The notes under the pieces are model-generated. The model saw only the letters and a list, made by a program, of their open reading frames with translations, did no database searches and was not told the DNA's origin. From Cyanoderma ruficeps (Eukaryota > Chordata > Aves > Passeriformes > Timaliidae), in contig VZDJ01000041.1 of assembly GCA_008694505.1 (NCBI GenBank), positions 4,420,417 through 4,484,416 of the forward strand: 64,000 nt of DNA, in the 5' to 3' direction. Numbering within the stretch: the first letter of the stretch is position 1; each line of letters begins with the position of its first letter. The translations under genes were made by a program, and so were the position numbers. Shown here in pieces: positions 23,401 through 38,400 of the stretch.

Positions 23401-26400
23401 CCACCCCGTGGCCCACCCTGGGGCTGGCTGACATCCGCCTTTCTGCTTCACCTGCTGTGTTTCTCTGCCCAGGTGATCTTCCGAGCGCTGTCTCCGCCTT
23501 ACGCCGCGGAGAACCCGTACAGCGCGGAGGCGCAGGCCCTGCTGAAGATCACCAACCTGCGGGTGCGGCTGCTGGGGCGGCAGGGCTGCCCCTGCCTGCT
23601 GGCCAGCCCGGCCCCACGGCCCCCGCCCTCCCTGCACTACGCCATCTACGACTTCATCGTCAAGGGCAGCTGCTTCTGCAATGGCCATGCTGACCACTGC
23701 GTCCCTGTCGCTGGATTCAAGCCCGTCAAGGCGGCTGGCGTTTTCCACGTGGTATGTAGGTGCACTGTAGGAAAGCAGAGTTTTAAAAACAGTAAAGAGT
23801 ATATACAGTATAGAGTGTGGTGTAGGTCCAAGTATGCAATATTTGACGTGTGATGCCCTGGATTCCAAAAACAGTGAGCAGAAATGGTCTTTACAAAGGA
23901 CGTGGTCAACATGTGGGGCTGAAGTGCTGAACTTCCTTTGTGTCTTGGTGTGGGACTCCCATCCTTCAAAAGTGTTCCACAGTAGTTTGTTTATTTCAGG
24001 TAAATCTTTAAAAATAATTAAAATACTGACACCCATCTTTCACCAAATGCTAACTTGCAATCACACAATATCTAGAAGATAAAAAATGCAGGGCATTTTG
24101 GTAACAAAGAAGGAGGAGAGCTTCTCTGAAGATATGAGGCATCATGTGACTGCCGTTGCTTCTGGAGGATCCAAGGATATTGGGTTGGGTCTTGAACCAA
24201 GGGGATAGAGATAGGTTTTGGCTCTCTCTCATGGGCTTTCTATTGCACTTTGCAATGCCTTTCTCTGGATAAAAACCCTCTGCTCTGGTTTCAAGGGGAC
24301 TGCCATCACAAGAGCTCTGAGCTCAAATTCCTAAGGATCCACCAAGACCTAAACTCCAGGGAAGCAAGAGCCACTAATCCATAGGGCAGGTGATGGGCAC
24401 AGCAGTGACCAACACGTTGGATGCCTGTGGCATGGCATGCCTGCACCCAGCCAGTCCAGGGACACTTGCTGCCCCCAGCACATCTTATCCTTTCTGCTCC
24501 TTTAGGCTGGCTCCGAAAGCTCTGGCTTTGCTGGCAGAGCAGCAGTAGGGAAAGACAGAGCAGCCAAACATACTACACTGAATAATGTTAGAAAGATCAG
24601 AAAAAGAAAAAGAAGGCAGTTAGTCAAGGTAAGGAGTCCAGCTCTTTGAGGAACTCTCATTTCACTTAAATTACAGCCTCAGTCAGACATGAAGCAGACA
24701 GGATCTTTCCCTTCTAATAGAGCTAGCCTTGCAACATCTTGAAAATATACCAGTTTGAAAACATGCAGCACTTTGATTTATAAGACTTTCAAGTAGCACT
24801 GCTCTGCTTTCTACAGATGTCCCCTGAGTGAAAGTCTTTGAAAGGAGCTGTTTGCTCAGGATTATTTTGATGGGATACAATTGCATGGGAGCGTGGCCTG
24901 GAGCACCACTGAGTGTTGTAACAGAGCCTGCAGCCAAACAGGCTTCCTGTATGGCTACAGCCTATGGCAACCATAGTGTGCAGGTAACAGGCAGTGCTGT
25001 GGGAAGGAAGCAAGTGCCAAAATCACACTGAAAACAGAGCAAGAAATAGCAACAAACCCCTGCACTGGCCCCAAGGCAGAAATTCAACTCCAGTTATAAA
25101 TGTTTATGTGGCAGGAGTCCCAAAGGTGACGTTTCTACAGTGAGGCTGACTCATTTTGCTGTGTCATAGTGTGTTTTACTTACACCTCATCCTGCATGTC
25201 CTGTGAGGGATGTGCCAGTGTAGGGGTGACATAGCTCCATGGTTTGCAGGGAGGGTCAAGGCACAGTAAGAGCTTTCCTCTCCCAATAAATACCACTTTT
25301 TCCATCATAGAGCTGGGGCAGTTTTAGCTGAGCCTAGTCCGTGCCAGGCTCCTGTGGCATGAGGCTACTGCTATTTGGGGACTGCAGTGGCACCTGCTTT
25401 GTGCAACCCAGCCTGGGGTTTGCCAGTGCATTGTGTCAAGATTGAAAGAGACAATTATTTCCAAGATGATAGGAAGAATTCATCACACATGTGAATGAAC
25501 AGAAAAGGGATGAAAGGTTGCAATGTCTGTGGCTGTTTAGGTGGTAGAAGTCAGAAAACTTCTGAAAAGAAAGTAAGATTTCAGAGAGGGAGCATTTTTA
25601 TACATTTCAGCTGAAAAACTCACAGAAAATATAATTCTGAAGAATTATGACCAGTCATCCAAGAGGGAGATGGAGATTTCTGTATGGTCTTTATGTAACT
25701 CTATCTACCAAGGGTTTTATCAGAACCGTTAGTGTAAAACTGAGGACAACAAAAGCAAGGAAGCACAACATCATTTCACAATATGGTTTTATAATCTGGC
25801 TCTGTTTTTATGCTTGTGTGGACAAGAGCACTCCTGAAGAATATGCTCTAAGTTAGAGAGTTAACATCAAAATTTAAGCATGTTTAAGAAAAAAAACCAA
25901 ACAACTTTTCCAAAAAATCTATATGCAAGCAATCTATATTCTCAGCCCTCCACTTGTTTTCAGCCTACAGGCAAAATCCTAACTGCAGCCTTAGTTTCAG
26001 TCCCTTCTTGGCCAGCAGAAGATCCAGATGTCATATATTTATTTTTCTCTTGGGCTGCTCTGGGCAGTAAGCCAGTGTATTCCAGCAGCACTAGGCACAG
26101 CTGCCAGGTCTCAGCCAGATCTCACAGAGTGACCAGAAGCATTTCAGCCACCTAACCCAGAGACGATCTGACCAAAGACCGTGGGTATGTGAGAATGCTG
26201 GGGGCTGCTGCTCTGGCAGGCTTAATGCAGGATCCTAACCTAAGGGGCCAGGATGGTCAGCTTGGGACATGGGCCCAGCTTGCTGCCGCAGGATTCCTCC
26301 CCATGTATTTTTTTCTTGTGATCTTGGCAAATTGTGCGTTGAGGTGACAGTTACGAAGGTAAATATTGTGAGTGGCTGAAGTAAGGCTACAAGTCCACTT

Positions 26401-29400
26401 GGCCATGAGATAATACTTACCTGGGACACCTTCAGGGTATGGGGTTGGGATGCAAACAGGGTGGCTTTGTGAACAGAGAGGCTTCTTCTGCCCTGGCAGA
26501 AGCAGCTCCAGCTTCATTTTCTGGGGTGGGGAAACCTCCATCTACAATCTGTCTGAGTCAAAGTTCAATTTTACAGAGTCTGAGAAGAGATTTGTTTCTG
26601 TGCCCCCATCACCATGAAATGTCTAGCTGCAAAACTCTCCATGATGTTCCTCTCCTCCTGGCAATTCCCACATCTACTCTTTCTCCTAAAAGAGAATGGA
26701 ATTTGTGTAGGAAAACCCTGGTTTTGTTTGAGTGTCAGAAATGCCATGTAAGCCTTTAGGTGAATTCTGAATATAGAGGTGGAACTTCTGCTCTAGCAGA
26801 AGGTATATTTCCATGAGCTCCCCAGAGAAGACCTGGCTGCCTAGGATGGCAAGGGCTGCTCCTCTTGGGTAGTATGATCCTGACGGTCCCTTGTTGTACA
26901 CCAGTGTGCAACAGACAACTGTCAGGTTGATACAGATACACTTTCTCTCTTTCCTACTTCTCCCAAATTGTCCTGGTTTATTCAAAGGGTCACTACTCAA
27001 AGCTCAGCAGCAGCAGCCCAATGCATATCCAGGAAAAGATACCATACCTCCTACCATACCATGCTAAGTAGTTGATCACTTTGTGAGCTGCATTACATGG
27101 CAAACCACAAATATGAGCAAACAAATGAATTCACATACATAGGAGATCCCTCCTGATCTTCAGTGGCCATGAGAAAACTGTTTTTTCCCTCTAATCTGTG
27201 GCAGAGGAGCTTCTCACCCTTTGCCAGTACCTCTGCACATGGAGCCATTGCACTGCATGCTTGACCTCTTCCCAGCTAAAGCATCCCCATGGCCTGCTTG
27301 CAAATATGGCCAGTGGCATGCAAGAGGACAGGCAAGCACCGTGCAAGCCTGGAGATAAGTAGGATCTTGCAATTTAGGGCTCCAAACTGGGGACAGCAAA
27401 CCCAGAGATACTTCACCTGGGCTGTGCAGTTCTGTCTCAAGATGAGAGCTGAAGTTCATTCCATCTCAGAGACTCCTTGGCCATCCTTGAATGCAGATTC
27501 CTGCAAGATAGCCAGCTGATCTCTCCAAGCTTCTTCCATAGTTATGAAGGTTGGAATCCTGGGTGGAGTTGGCTAAAGCACTTCTGTGTAGTTAGGCAGG
27601 GTGAATATTCCCCCCTGCTTCCCATGTGGCCAACACAGTGGCTGTTATAAATTGTTATCATGCTACTGACATCAAAAGATGTTCAAGGTCTTCCAGAGCA
27701 ACGCTGACAGAAGCCTATTGTACAAGGAATTAAAAAACCCCACCGCACAGCCCCCACACCCTGGACAACAAGCTTTGTATCCTCTCACAAGTACTAGATA
27801 GGATATGAGAATTTTCTCATGCATAAATTTGGTTGTCTGGTGCTTTGGGAAAAGAATACCTCCCCATGTGCTGACAGCCGCCAGTAGGCATTGGTTCTAA
27901 AACTGGCACAGCAGTTCGAGCACAACACAGTTTAAAAGCTATGGTTAGAGACTCAGTGTGAATGCTGCCATTTTCCCTCAGGCTAGTATCATGCCCATTT
28001 TCCATGAAAGTTAAAAAAAAAAAAAAGAGAAAAAAAGAGAAAAAGAGAAAAGAATACAGTTTTAGACGTTCCAAAAAGGAAATCTATTAAAAGCAGTTGC
28101 CCCTCCCAGCTATTTAGACTGTTTATGCTATCAGATCTTTCCAACATCAGTTTTCTTTTAGTGTGCATTTGTGTTGGACTCCATATAGTGGGTGAGTTCT
28201 TACAATAAAAGTCAATTCATAACAGGTGACTGAAAGCATTTTTCCCCCAGTGCAGCATTCTTTATCACTGTCCAACATCTTGGAGCATGATAAATATGGG
28301 GAAAAGGGTTTTATAGGATTCAACTAAAGAAAAAGCCCTATGTATTTGCGATGTGAAAGGAAGCACTGGAAGGTTATAATTTGGCAACAAAAGGCTCTGG
28401 AAGGAAGCATGCCCTAGCAACTGTCTTTGTATAGAGAAATCAGTCGCTCGTTTATCTTACAGAAGGCAACTTTTGTAACACTGTTTGCATTGTGCCTTCT
28501 AATGACTGACATTGTGACAGGGCTGTCAAGCTAAGAAGGGGAACAGTGTGAAAGTGAACTGGGATATAAAGACCTCATGACAAAATGAAAAATGTTATAA
28601 GAAGGCCTTGCTGCTTAAATGAGTCAGGAGCCGTGTGAATGCTTAAAGGAGTGAGACATACTGGAATTGTGTTTGTGTACTTAGTGATACTCCATAATGA
28701 CCCTAGTGGGTACGCCTTACAACTAACTATAGGTTGAGGTGAATGTAAAGGGAAGAAAATACATGCCTCTTCCCCTGTCAATGCACAGGGATCACATTCT
28801 GCCTTCAGAAAGGTGCTGAGATGCTGGAGAAATCCTGAGGGCCAGGTACATCATTTCCCTAGACTACGTTGTGTCCCAGCAGAGCTGCTGGGCTGGTTTT
28901 TCTGCTCCGTCTCCCAGCTGCTCCATGGCATGACAGGGTATTTGCATGGCAGACCAGTCTTGTAAGTGGCCCTCCTACAGCTCTTACAAACATTAATTTT
29001 GCCCAGTGTAGACAGTCTGTTGGCTGTTTTTCACCTGCTGCCAGTTTTCCTTGTATTATCCTTTCTTGTCCTATCTTTCCCGTATTTCTAGCTCTCATAG
29101 TATTTTTTATAACTAAAAAAAATACATTTCCACCTATGGGCTGCAAGAAAGGGCTTGCTAGTATCTACCTTGTTTGTTGTTTCCAATGCATAAAAATGTC
29201 TGCTGTCATGCTGGCGTTATGTAAAAGAAAGAAGATATTTTCTTCAGTGGGATAAAGCTAGGTTGGAGAAACATTTTAAAGCAGAGCTGTTTTGGATGGT
29301 AGTCATTGTAATGCTGTTCTAAGAGAACAAGGTTTTTGAATTACCTAGGTCTAACATTTCATCAAACTTGTGTGAAAAAGGAATATGGAAAAGAAGGTAC

Positions 29401-32400
29401 TAACTAAGCAGTCACACTGAGAAGCAAGCTGTTGAAGACTGTTTCTCTCTGCTCCCTCTGTTTTACTGCCCATTTAGCTGTTTAGCTTCTTCGTTAGTGG
29501 ATCTGCAACCCATGTTCTGCCTGGCTGAGAGGGACTGGGGCCCCCACGAGACCTGAGGGGACCTTGAAGAGGCAAAGTTTTCTCATCCCATTTAAGTAGC
29601 CATGTTGTAAATGCACAGCATCATCGGAACTGGGAAACCTGCTGCCTTATCCAAAGCTTACTCCCAAAGATTGGAGTCTGGGTAGCTGCTTCTGATACAG
29701 AAGTGGGGTCAACCAGGCCATTGCATCCCATGCCTCTGCAGGTGTTCACCCAAACATGAATCCTACTGAGATTCCAGGTCCCCAGCCCTGCAGCGAGCAG
29801 GAGCACACAGGTTTGCAAAGGGTGCATTGCAGGCTGGGCTATTGAACAGTGATGCTAGGCCCTGCCCAGGTGGGCAGAGGGCATATGGGATCCACAGTGG
29901 GAGCTGTCCTTGGGAGGGAGCAGCTGATGGAGGCTGGTTGTGATAAACCCTGAGGAAAGGAAACTGCAAAGCAGCACCCTTATGACAAGAATGGGGAACA
30001 TGTTCCTCCTGGCCAGGACAGGACAGCACCCACTGGGTCAGACAGGAGCCCAAGCCTACAGGGCCTCTGTGCTGGTCCTGTGCTTGCCTTTACACAGATG
30101 TCAGAATCTTGCTATTCTGTTATTTTTTAAGCTTTTCAGCCAGACCATTTGTTTCCTTTCACCCAGGTGCATGGCACGTTTACAAGCAATCAATACCAGG
30201 AGTGTCATGCCATGCTCTGGCTCTGAGTCTATCTAGATAAACACCAGCTGGCTTGATTTGCATCATCTTCAACTTGGCTCTTTTGCAGCTCTCCTTGCCA
30301 CAGCATGAGAGACAAGAAGCCTTCCATTGCTGCAACAGTTTTTTAATTATATACAACCTCTTTCCTTAGAGCTCACGTACCGATTAATATTAATACATTG
30401 GTGCACAGCTATTCAGTGGTTTACTTATTAGCGGTGCATGCCAAATTAATGGTAGCACAGGAGATTCTTGGGATAGCATCCTATTCTATTTTATTTTCAC
30501 CCACTTTCCTTTATTCCAGCAATGCAGCATGCTCTATTATACAGTACTTGGGCTTTCAGAAATTCCAAGCTCTTGCTCTTTGGAACCACGAATGCTCCTT
30601 GGTGGGGCATTTTGCTTTGCTCTCTGCTGGTGCTTTGGGATACTTAATTCTTTGAGGATTTCTGAGGTGCTGCTGAGTTGCACGAGTTTTTGTATTATTA
30701 ATGCTGAGCAGCCTCTGGATGATTGATTGGGTCCCCAATCAATTTGGAGGGTGAGGCTACAGGCTGTGGGCACAGAAAGGGGGAGCACACATCCCCACAG
30801 TAATCCCAAGTGTCCCCATGTCTGACAAAATTTCTGTTTGCAATTCTTCTCCCATGCCCTTCTCACTCTGGCATCATGATTGCTAAAGCCCCAAAGGACC
30901 CCCTGTTTTTGACCATGGCACCCTCTGACTCCTTCTGGTCACCTTCCCTTCCTGATCATGTGTGTCCTGGGTCCCTCTACCCTTACAGCTGGGACAGTCC
31001 CGTGAGGAAGGATTTCTGGAGGATGTCTCTGGCCACAGATGTGGTTCAGGCTAGTACAACATGTCTAGCCTAACCACTCAATGGCCAAAGGGCTTGTAAG
31101 AAACTCCTACCAAAACTGGCATCAAAGAGTTAGGACACCATCAAAAGTACCAGAAGATGACCAGTATGGTTTTAGTCATCTTCTGTTTCCATGCAGGTGT
31201 GTATGCTTTTAAATGTGTGTGAAGAGATTCTGTAACATTGGTTTGTGTGTGGACCTTGCCTAAAAAATATGAGAGACAGAAATTTACTGACGAGTGGTAA
31301 TTTAGTAAAGGGAGGTATCTGAGAGTTTGAAGAACATTTTGTTGGTGGTAGCAAAAAGGAAAATATGAAAACACATGACACACTTTGAGAAGTAAATATA
31401 CCCTCTTCAAATTTGATGTTTCTTTTCTATATTTACTTCTCATTCTTTTTAAACATTAACACACATTTAAGCTTATATCAATACGGTAAGCCAGACAGAC
31501 CAAGTAGTATCTGCGGTGAGACCAACTAATATCTGTGATGAGGCTAGATAGCACTGAAAACAATGTTAGCTTAGTATTTTCACTTTAGCTTAGATGCTTG
31601 TGGATTCTGACTCCATCTGTACTTATTCATTGGTTACAAAGCTCAGTTGCTGTTCTGAATTTTTTGATGATCTGACATTTTAGTAGGGCAGGAATGAATT
31701 CAAGAAGTTTTTGAAAGATCATGCTATTTTCATTTCTACTTCAAAGTCTTGGAAGGACTTTCCAGGTCAGTTGTGAAATTTTATCTGTACTGCGAGATAG
31801 CAGCTGAAATCTATTCATTACAAATGAACAAATCAAAAAGTCATCATTAGCCAGGAGTGTGTGTGGTGTGTGTATGTGCACCTAGGTAACAAGCAGGAGC
31901 TGTTTACAACACGTTCAAGGTCCTCTTCTGTTTTGTTTACTGTTCAGGCGTTTCACAGGAACCTTTTTGTGGCAGCCTTGGCTGTGATGCAGTTAGGAAC
32001 AGCACACTTGTAAAACCACGAGTTAAACTGTGTGGAAGGCAGCATTTTCCAGTAGCAGTTAAAGCCATGCCCCAGCTCCAGGCTGGATCAGCAGGCACCC
32101 CAACCACCCTGTGTTCCTTTCAATGCCAAAAGCAGCTGGCAGCTGGTGCAGCTCCGTTGGTTTTATGGCCAACCTGTGGCATGAGCACAGGACCACACCG
32201 GCAGGACAGACTGAGGCCCCCGGCTCGATCATGACTGCAGGAGAAGCTGAACCATGTATTTAAAAGCAAAATGTGGAGCAGAGTAAAGCTGCAAGCACAG
32301 GCACATATCAAAATAGCCACAGTAGGTATCTGCCTGCCATGCTTCATGGGAAAAGGGCAGGGCCTTCAGTCCTGCCAGCAGAGCCATGCTGCTGCAGAGC

Positions 32401-35400
32401 TTGATCTTGTTGCATCTGGGCACTGCCGGGCTGCTCGTGCCCTCTGGCTACATCTTGTTTTCTTTGCATTTGCCAACAGGGTGAGTAATGCCAGCGACTG
32501 ACAGGGCAGCTGGCACCAAGTGTGCTGTGCTGGCTTTTCATCTCTAATTACCCCCTTACACTGGGCTGTCTAGCTATTAAATTATCTGTCATGAACATGT
32601 CCGAGTATAGTCAGTCATGGGCCTTGTGCTATCCTTGATTCTTCCTTTGTGGGGCAAAAATTCTGCCTAGGATGAGTAGATATTTATGTTTCAGGGGGTT
32701 TATTTTCTTTTCTCTCATACTTATTTGTGCTGGAGACAGCTAGGAACACAGAGCTGGGCGCTGAGATTGTAGGTGCTATTCCTGCAGTACTGCAAAGGTG
32801 TACTTATGTTTATGAGAGAGAAAAAGAGAAAGGTTTTACAGTGTTTCCCAAGGATGCTTTGGATCCTGGCATTTTTTTAATCTCTCCTGGAAATTCATGC
32901 AGCATCTGGAAACTGCAAAAGACCCTTTTAGATCTCAAAAAAAAAAAAGGTATGATTATACAATACCATGACATGCAGATCTACACATAATAACTGAAAG
33001 TGTAACTACAGAATATTTACCCTTGTCTGAACTGGGCATCATGCTATATCCCTCCTTCTACTTAAGGCAATAGCAAGTAGCTGGCATGCTATTTCCTGTG
33101 TGTGGGCATTGCTTGTGCCCTGGAGACTCTGGCCTTTGCTGTGGGTGATCCTTGCTCTCTTTCCCCTCCTAGGTGCATGGGAAATGCATGTGCAAGCACA
33201 ACACCGCCGGGTCCCACTGCCAGCACTGTGCCCCGCTCTACAACGACCAGCCCTGGCAGGCCGCCGACGGCAAAACCGGAGCCCCCAAAGAGTGTCAGTG
33301 TAAGTAGCCAGTCAGGAATGGTGTCTCCAGATCCTCTGCCACAGTGAAATACTTCCTCCATGCATGCCTTTCTCCCATGGGTCCAAGAGCTGCTTTCCAA
33401 GCAGCTCAATGAGGGAAGAGCCACTGCCGTGTCCCTGCCCAGCACCCACCACATGTTTGTGTGGCAAGGACAGCCCTGTTTGCACAGCCCCTCACTTGGA
33501 AATCATCACGAGACCATGATGTCTGCTGGTTTCACCTTTCTCCGGGACCCAATTGCATCTCCTGGGGACAAGGTCTGCTGCTGTGGGCAGACTTCAGCCT
33601 GCCAGGGTACCTTGGGGGTGACAAGGGGCCAGACTTGTCCTCTCCATGGGCACCACTGACAAACATGTTTGCAGGAGGTGTGACTTTCTGCTGCTGGGTG
33701 TCAACTCTGCTCACCCCTGGGCACTGAGGGCAGAAGGAGCCATGGGCTCTGGAGGTTTGAAGACCAATTCTGCAGTGCCAGGGAGGACGCTTAGGGTGAG
33801 TGCTGGAAGCAGGGGAATGCAGAGGTCATGGGGCCATCTGCTTCAGTAAGAGCAGCAGTCTAGCCAGAAAGGTGCTGAGGACTAACCACACCAACCAGGA
33901 AGGTTTGCAGGCCTGCTGAGTGCCATCCTGCCCAGGCTACAGTGCTATCCGTACATAAGCTACCATCAGCCTGCCTATGCAGGTTATGGTCATGCTCACT
34001 GCAGGATCCCTGAGGGAATGACAGTGAATTCCTACTTACACCAGCAGCATTTGATGAACAGGGATTGGAATAGATCTCACTTGACCCCTTACTTCAATTG
34101 TGTGGGCATGCAGACTTCTCCATGGCCAGCACAGGGTAAGGAGGATGCTTGTCCTCTCTCACACACCACTCCTCCACCTGCCTTTTTCCTCCATCAGTTG
34201 CAGGGAGCATCCTGACAGCACCTTCATGACAGATATTGTATAGGGCAGTATTGATTTCTAAAGCTGGGAGGGAAGGATCCTTCCTCAGCAGGACCAGTGA
34301 ATGTGTGTGTCTCTCTGTTCTGGCCTAACCACCTGTGGCTGTTCTTGTACTGAAAAACCTGTATTGGAAATAAAGAGTTAAAGAAAATACATTTTCTTAA
34401 ATGTTATCTTCAGAGGTTGGGAAGCGTAGATGAAAATGCAGTGATACTTCACGCATTCGAATTAATAATAGGTTCATAGGTCAAGTCCCCATTCCAAAAC
34501 ATGGTTTTGTGTCTCATTTCTATAAATCAGTATCTTTCACTGCCTTAATGAGTCTTTCTGTTCCCTTTGGCTTCGCCTCAGCATGCAAGTGTAATGGGCA
34601 TGCCGACACTTGTCATTTTGACATGGATGCGTGGCTGGCGTCGGGCAATCGCAGTGGCGGCGTCTGTGACAACTGTCAGCACAACACGGAGGGGCAGCAC
34701 TGCCAGCGCTGCAAGCTCGGCTTCTACCGCGACCTCAGGAAGCCCTTCTCTGCCCCAGATGCCTGCAAACGTAAGTCAGTGACCTTGTACTAGTGAAGGG
34801 CTTCTCAAGTGGGAAAGTGTCAAATGAAAGGTGAGATCTTCTTGCCCCTCCTTGGATCAATCTTCTTGCTTCACTGCAGGACAGGGAGCTCTTTGAATCC
34901 TCTTTGTGATACTACTTGCAAAAAGCAGTGGTGATATTTGTAGGGTGAAAGTCTGCAGATTCTGTTGACAAATCTGTCCAAGGATCCCTTTAGCCTGAGG
35001 GCAGGGGAAGAGAAATGATTCATTCACTTTCTCCTATTGCTATTTCTGGAGAGGAAAAGCTGCATCTTGTTTTCATGTTCTCCTTGTTTGGTGATTGTTG
35101 CAACCTCAGAATCATGTTCCTCAGCCAGCGGGGGTGAAGCTGATAAATAGCATCGCCCACGAGTTCATGTTCGCAGCAGCAGCAGGTGTGTATGGAAGGA
35201 CAGACAGGAACACCAGTTAAGTGATATTCCAGAAGGTGCAACACTGAGGAGGCAAAACTAAAAGCAATGATTCAGGCATATGTGAAATTAAATCCTTCCC
35301 AAGCAAAGAAGCAATCCAAAAGCCACACTCCCCAGGGACCACTGGTGACTCACCATGGGGGACTCCAAATCCCCAAATTATGCTGAGAACATAATACTGG

Positions 35401-38400
35401 TCAGCTAAATATGGGGTGCAGGCATGCCCTCCTCTCTGAGCCTACAGCTGCCCACCGGCTTCACCACATTTCTCCTTGCTGACTCACTTACTATGAGGGG
35501 GACCTTCACAAGTGACAGAAAGAAATCCAACTGACCCCCTGCCTGGGTCTTTTGAGGAGACACTGAGCACATCTCTCACCTCTCAAGGAGAAGTACTTGC
35601 ACGTAAAGAAAGATGGAACCCTCCTGTGGTGGGGAGCTGCACCCCAGGCTGGCAGGGTGTGTGAGGTTTCAGTTTGTTCATTGAGGTCTGGTGGGGAACA
35701 GCTGCTTTTGTGCTGCTCCCTTGCTGCATATTATCCTCATGAGATTCCCGGCAGCCCCACCAGTCTGCTGCAGAGGTTCTCCTCCTCTCCACGTTTCACT
35801 CATTGCGAGGGGGGGCAGCAACAGCTGAACTGCCTGTTTTACAATGCTAGTTCTCTTTATGGAAATGGAATTGACCACAGTTCTCCATTGCTTGTGTAAA
35901 TAATTACTTCACTGCTGTAGTATGTACACATTTTTTTTTTAAACAGTGAATTTAATGACTTTGAAAAGTTTCATTACCTACTTGCATATATCAAAGTTCT
36001 AAGTCTCCCCTGTAGCATCAGATAGTTTCCCTCCGTAATTATTGCCAGAATTTAGGCAATGAACTTTTGTTTTGGAGTCTCATAGAAGAAAAACAGATTT
36101 AAGTCTTGCATTTAGACCCAAAGCAGAGGCTATATGTTTTTTTCCAACTCATTGATTCTTCCTTGCTGATTTAAAAAAGAACAAACAGTATTAATTGACT
36201 GCTGGTAGATAATGCAGGACAGAAGACTGAAACAAATGCTGCATGGGACCCTCAAGCCCTGAAACCTCATTTAATTGTGGTTCTGGTACCTTTGCTAGGG
36301 TTGTAATTCCTGATACTCTTTACATGCCAGCTCCCATCAGGGAAGAATATGCACTTTTCTGAGGCCATTGATGACAAGTGAAGCTTTGGCACTGAGTTGA
36401 GTGTGGTTTTCTGGACACCTAAAAACACCACCCTTCACCTTGGAAGCAGTAATAGTAGCCTCTATCTCCTTTGTTACCTCATTTCAGTCCATTGAGGGGG
36501 TGGAGTTTCATGAGGGACTCATTATAGGTTTGTGCCAGAATGCCCTGTCCATAATCTGTGGCTGTTTGCAGGATCCAAGAGGAAGTCAAATGGCACCTCC
36601 TGGGCTGGCCAGCACAGAGCCTCTTTCCTTGCAAAGCCAGATGGAAACAAGTGGTCTCAGGACATATTGCTGCAAAGCAGCCCCAGCTCGAAGGGAAGGC
36701 TGCCAACCCCGTGCACGTGCCTGTGTGCAAGTTAGACCATTGCTAATGAAGTCAGGCAGTGCATCACATCATTAACTATGTGTTAGCCAAATTCCAGGGC
36801 TCTTGATCAAAAAGTTTCTCCCCACCTTTATGAGCCAGAGGAAGCTGTGGATATTAGATGATTAATGGGTATTTTTGTTGACATATGCCAGTGCTTGTTT
36901 CTCTTGGCTTTCTGCATTCATCTCTGAATCACTGGCCCATGGCATTCCATTTTCCACATTCAAAAAAAAAAAAATAAAAAGTGTGCCTCCATTACTCTTT
37001 AGTGCAATAATCTGACTTTATGGACCACTAGATGTTCATGAACTCTGGTATTTAAAAGCCAAAGATATCATATATTTAACGAGAACTGTAAGATACTCTT
37101 GAGTACAGTGAGAAAAATTTACATTTATTTACCTTCTGCATTAAGTACATCCACTTCATCACTCTTTTTTTTTCTGCATTTATGAACTGCAGAGCATGAT
37201 ACTCCCTCAAGTATCTGAAGAAGACAACTTTTCCTAGCACAAAGTGAATCCCACAAATATAGGGATTATCTGAATGTTTTCTTTTCAGACACCCTGTTAC
37301 TACAATCTCCCAGATGATTTCTCTCTGGGCTTTTCAAACCCTCACAAATACATTCCTCCCTAAGACCCCTTCACCTATTCACTTCTGGTCTCCTGCTGCC
37401 AGGAATGCTCCGTGCACCCAGGGGCCCAGCACCTCAAGAGGGAGAGGGCAGCTGCAGGGCCGTAGAAAATGACTAATGACTGTTAAATTAAATTATATAA
37501 AATCAATTACAGCCTGTGCCTGGAGCATTTCCAAGGACCATGCCATGGTCTGCAATTACAAGGGACATGCGTGGTGCCCTATTATTCTTTCTTGGGAAGG
37601 CCATGGCATTGCCTGCTTGTTTCTGGCTCAAGACACCATTATTGTTCAACCATTGAAAATTTAAAAATACCTAGGTCAAAGTAAATAAAGGAGTTGTTCA
37701 GCCACAATCTTTAAGGATACTTTAAAGATTCTTGTAGGCAAAGTGTGTATATAATATTTGCTCAGGAGTAGGCGTGTACCTGATAAAATGAAACATTCTG
37801 ATGTTTAAAACACCAACCTGATGACTCTTTCCCCCCGTCATACCTATTAGTCCTTTTCTTTCCATCCTCATGAGTTTTTAAGCCTCAGCTACAGTACAGT
37901 TGCAGACAATGAATTTGAGTATTATAATTGCCAAGTTCATTTTGCTTTTCAACTGTAGGGTTTTGAGGGCAAATATTTGTCATTTCCAAAGGTTAGCTGG
38001 CAGCCTCATTTCTGTTCTTGGTGCATAGCGATGGGCTTCACTTTATGTCTGCATTGCTCAGCAAGTTTCCAGTGCAGCCCATCACAAACATTTACTGTGT
38101 TGAAAATTTGGCCCCCAAACCATTCAGATTAGTGCCCTTCAGTATCATCTTGAGCCTTCACCCAAGATCCAACAGCAAAAACCTTCAATTTGCCAGCCAC
38201 CATTGGAAAGTGGATTGACACCTTGGTGGCTCATTGAGGAGAAGCCAGGAAGGATGGGATCCCTGGAAATGGATATGCAGGCCTGTTAGAAATTAACGGC
38301 CTTTACAACACATTTCTTTGTGGCTTTTATTAAAAAGTATAGCCAACTATATTCTCATTTTTTTAGTTGTCTTTTTAATTGCCTATGAGTTTGCTGCTCT

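Larger units (their letters stand above)
6509..23472 (+). other. NTN4: NTN4 intron 2, about 17 kb
   Basis: The largest intron. It holds a CR1 fragment near 8.0 kb, a 30-bp tandem pair at 8851-8904 and an exact 169-bp direct duplication (8892-9060 and 18978-19146). The rest is non-repetitive AT-leaning DNA, including a quiet stretch at 11.1-11.9 kb where I can identify nothing. No cryptic exon with a credible reading frame and splice sites was recognised. Confidence 0.85.
23752..33172 (+). other. NTN4: NTN4 intron 3, about 9.4 kb
   Basis: Non-coding. It includes A- and AG-rich simple sequence at 28013-28056 and a possible LTR-start motif at 26969. No exon, RNA gene or CR1 fragment was recognised elsewhere. 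Confidence 0.85.

Noticed and set aside
23227..24036. 269-residue minus-strand frame antisense to exon 3
   Set aside because: It covers the real exon, has no recognisable domain, and is best explained by the GC-rich exon lacking antisense stops.
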